Assembly (NCBI GenBank): GCA_002726245.1
Contig: PBSM01000303.1
Coordinates: forward strand, 1 to 36,310
From: Planctomycetaceae bacterium
GTDB taxonomy: Bacteria; Planctomycetota; Planctomycetia; Pirellulales; Pirellulaceae
DNA length: 36,310 nucleotides
Direction of reading: 5' to 3'
Shown in pieces: positions 34,797-36,310 of the stretch. The position numbers were made by a program, and so were the translations under genes. How positions within the stretch are numbered: the stretch's first letter is position 1; each line of letters begins with the position of its first letter. The notes beneath the pieces were generated by a model. It was not told the DNA's origin, ran no database searches, and saw nothing but the letters and a program-made list of their open reading frames with translations.

Positions 34797-35543
34797 TCAG
34801 AAGCCTCCCGACATGACGGTAAGCACAAGGAAGGCGATATAGAGGACGACACCGGCAATCGTGACGCCGACATTGACCATTCCCAGGATCATACCGGCCC
34901 GTGTTGAGGACTGACCGCTGCGGTCCATCTGGCCGGCTTGCATGGCCGCTAGGTCGGTCCGCCCCATCACCCAGGCCGCAATCGCGAAACCAAGGCTGAA
35001 AAGGAAGCATGGAAAGAGACATCCCACCCAGCTAATAATGCCAAAGGTCAGAATCATTCCGCCGCGATGTGGTGCGCCATAGTACCCACTTCCGGCTGCT
35101 GAAGGGGACGAGTAAGGATTCGGGGCGACCGCCGTTGCCTGTGGTGTAGTGCCACTGGCAAACGGATTGGAGCTAGCTGACGCCACAACTCCGGCAGCGG
35201 CATCTAGCGACGGATACATCGAGATTGCTCTGACCCAGCGAGCCGAGCCTTCTTCTTGCAACTCGGCGTCGGCTGCGACACGTCCCTCTCGGCACCACTG
35301 GGCGAGTTCGGTTTTGGTGACCGGACCGTAGACGGCACCATCGCCGCTTCTCATTCGCCACATGGCAACGGATGCCGTCGTCGCTGGCAGAGTGGTACTC
35401 TCGCCAAGCAGGTTGCCGCTGACCGGCAGGCTAGGAACGTCATAGACCGTCTTGCAATGCGGACATCGGGCTTTGCGACCCGCATAGTCGTCGGCGACAC
35501 GCAGCTTACGAGCACAGCCTTTACAAATAGTCTCGATAGGCAT
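34797..35543 (-). CDS. zinc-ribbon/GYF/DUF4190-like membrane protein, copy 1
   Basis: This 248-residue protein has an N-terminal zinc ribbon (C7, C10, C27, C30; CKGCARKLRVADDYAGRKAR then CPHC). A GYF_2-type domain follows (about 60-115, WRMRSGDGAVYGPVTKTEL, AQWCREGRVAADAEL). A Pro/Ser/Ala-rich linker leads to two membrane segments (about 162-195 and 215-245) in a DUF4190-like arrangement, with AWVMGRTDLAAMQAGQMDRS between them. It is a paralogue of the next upstream gene, sharing the order of domains and the DLxxMQAGxMD block. The pair is on the same strand, 15 bp apart. Function unknown; the parts suggest a membrane-bound adaptor. Confidence 0.85.
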   Translation of the reverse strand: MPIETICKGCARKLRVADDYAGRKARCPHCKTVYDVPSLPVSGNLLGESTTLPATTASVAMWRMRSGDGAVYGPVTKTELAQWCREGRVAADAELQEEGSARWVRAISMYPSLDAAAGVVASASSNPFASGTTPQATAVAPNPYSSPSAAGSGYYGAPHRGGMILTFGIISWVGCLFPCFLFSLGFAIAAWVMGRTDLAAMQAGQMDRSGQSSTRAGMILGMVNVGVTIAGVVLYIAFLVLTVMSGGF

Positions 35544-35558
35544 TATGTGGTAACCGGC

Positions 35559-36173
35559 TTAGCGCCAGCCGACTCCAAGCAGCAGCAGGAATACACCGAT
35601 CACTACCAAGATGATCGTAATCAACGCATTGATCATGCCGATAATCTGGCCGGCTTGCGTCAAGCCCGTGCCGGACGCGTCCATACGACCGGCTTGCATC
35701 TCCCGCAGATCCGCACTCCCCATCACCCAGGCACAGATGCCGAATATCGGACAGGTAAAGGCCCAGCCCATGATCCCCAGTGTCAAGATCAAGGGCCCGC
35801 GATGCGGCGAGATGTAACGGGCTGCTGGAGCTGGCCGAATCGGAGACGAACTTCGGAGCGGAGCAGCAAGTTCGGGGAAGATCGCGTCTGCGTTGACCCA
35901 ATTCGGCTGGCTATCGGACGACAACAGACACTCGGACGAAACACGTCCCTCGGAAATCCATTGCGTTAGCTCCGATCGCGGAACGGGCCCAAACGTCTGA
36001 CCTTCGGGTGTACGCATCCGCCATAGTCCACTATCGCTATCGGCCGGCGGGGCCTCGTTTGCGGGAACTAAATAGATCTCGTTGCATAGAGGACAACGAG
36101 CTTGCTTGCCGGCGTGTTCATCACCGACTTGAAGGGTTCTTTCGCAGCCCGGGCATCGCGTTTCGATCGACAT
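35559..36173 (-). CDS. zinc-ribbon/GYF/DUF4190-like membrane protein, copy 2
   Basis: This 204-residue protein repeats the architecture of its neighbour: zinc ribbon (C7, C10, C27, C30, CPGCERTLQVGDEHAGKQAR), GYF_2-type domain (WRMRTPEGQTFGPVPRSELT), a shorter linker, and two membrane segments flanking the block AWVMGSADLREMQAGRMDAS. The second helix is near LTQAGQIIGMINALITIILV. It is the upstream copy of the tandem pair and probably heads their transcript. Its start is 15 bases into the ATG at 36173-36171 region with no strong Shine-Dalgarno, and the next 137 bases to the window edge contain no complete gene. Confidence 0.85.
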   Translation of the reverse strand: MSIETRCPGCERTLQVGDEHAGKQARCPLCNEIYLVPANEAPPADSDSGLWRMRTPEGQTFGPVPRSELTQWISEGRVSSECLLSSDSQPNWVNADAIFPELAAPLRSSSPIRPAPAARYISPHRGPLILTLGIMGWAFTCPIFGICAWVMGSADLREMQAGRMDASGTGLTQAGQIIGMINALITIILVVIGVFLLLLGVGWR

Positions 36174-36310
36174 TCGTTACGAGGCGTCGCGAGGAGGGAG
36201 TTTCTGTCGAAGGTTTCTTCGCCGAATTTAGTGGGTGATTGTGGGCGTCAGATGGAGCTTTCCGCAGTAGAAGAGAATTCGAATTCGATAGTTCTCGAAG
36301 GATCGGAAGC

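Overview
The window looks like chromosomal DNA of a planctomycete, most likely of the Pirellulales type. This rests on family content, not on any search. It carries two DUF1501 proteins with twin-arginine signals, a PSCyt1/PSCyt2/PSD1 (DUF1549/DUF1553) cytochrome protein, a giant membrane protein with a planctomycete J-like N-terminal domain and WD40 repeats, three GYF-domain membrane proteins, and DUF1573 and thioredoxin/NHL proteins with export signals. GC content is moderately high and start codons include GTG.

Layout. (1) 1-1200 is a mobile-element graveyard: an integron-integrase-like fragment fused to a frameshifted IS630-type transposase, then a 184-bp palindromic MITE-like element. 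(2) 1221-10329 is a planctomycete accessory/catabolic block: two tandem DUF1501 genes and an M81/MlrC metallopeptidase on the plus strand, a GTG-started MFS transporter with a VOC protein on the minus strand, then a PSCyt/PSD1 gene on the plus strand behind a repeat-rich gap. (3) 10414-12170 (minus) is an ECF sigma factor, a membrane anti-sigma-like protein and an exported coiled-coil protein, which looks like a three-part cell-surface signalling unit. (4) 12369-16590 (minus) is a fumarylacetoacetate-hydrolase-family gene followed by argB-argD-argF. (5) 16600-18860 holds a small protein gene and a sodium/solute symporter, bracketed by inverted copies of a 23-bp repeat. (6) 18975-24112 holds two large convergent membrane proteins (GYF domain; J-like/WD40). 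(7) 24247-27935 (minus) is the ffh-rpsP-trmD-rplS-yraN translation/secretion operon, without rimM between rpsP and trmD. (8) 28289-33057 has an ankyrin-repeat pseudogene with four frameshifts, an NHLRC2-like thioredoxin/NHL protein and a divergent DUF1573 protein. (9) 33347-36173 has a transglutaminase-elicitor-like protein with an acidic tail, a clear intrinsic terminator, and two duplicated zinc-ribbon/GYF/DUF4190-type membrane proteins.

How the genes fit together. Arginine synthesis from N-acetylglutamate is partly covered (kinase, aminotransferase, carbamoyltransferase; no argC, argJ, argG or argH here). The ffh cluster couples ribosome maturation with membrane targeting. The remainder is mostly envelope proteins of poorly known function. 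I saw no tRNA, rRNA or CRISPR array. Start sites were moved downstream of the longest open frame wherever a Shine-Dalgarno sequence, signal peptide or family N-terminus pointed to a later codon.
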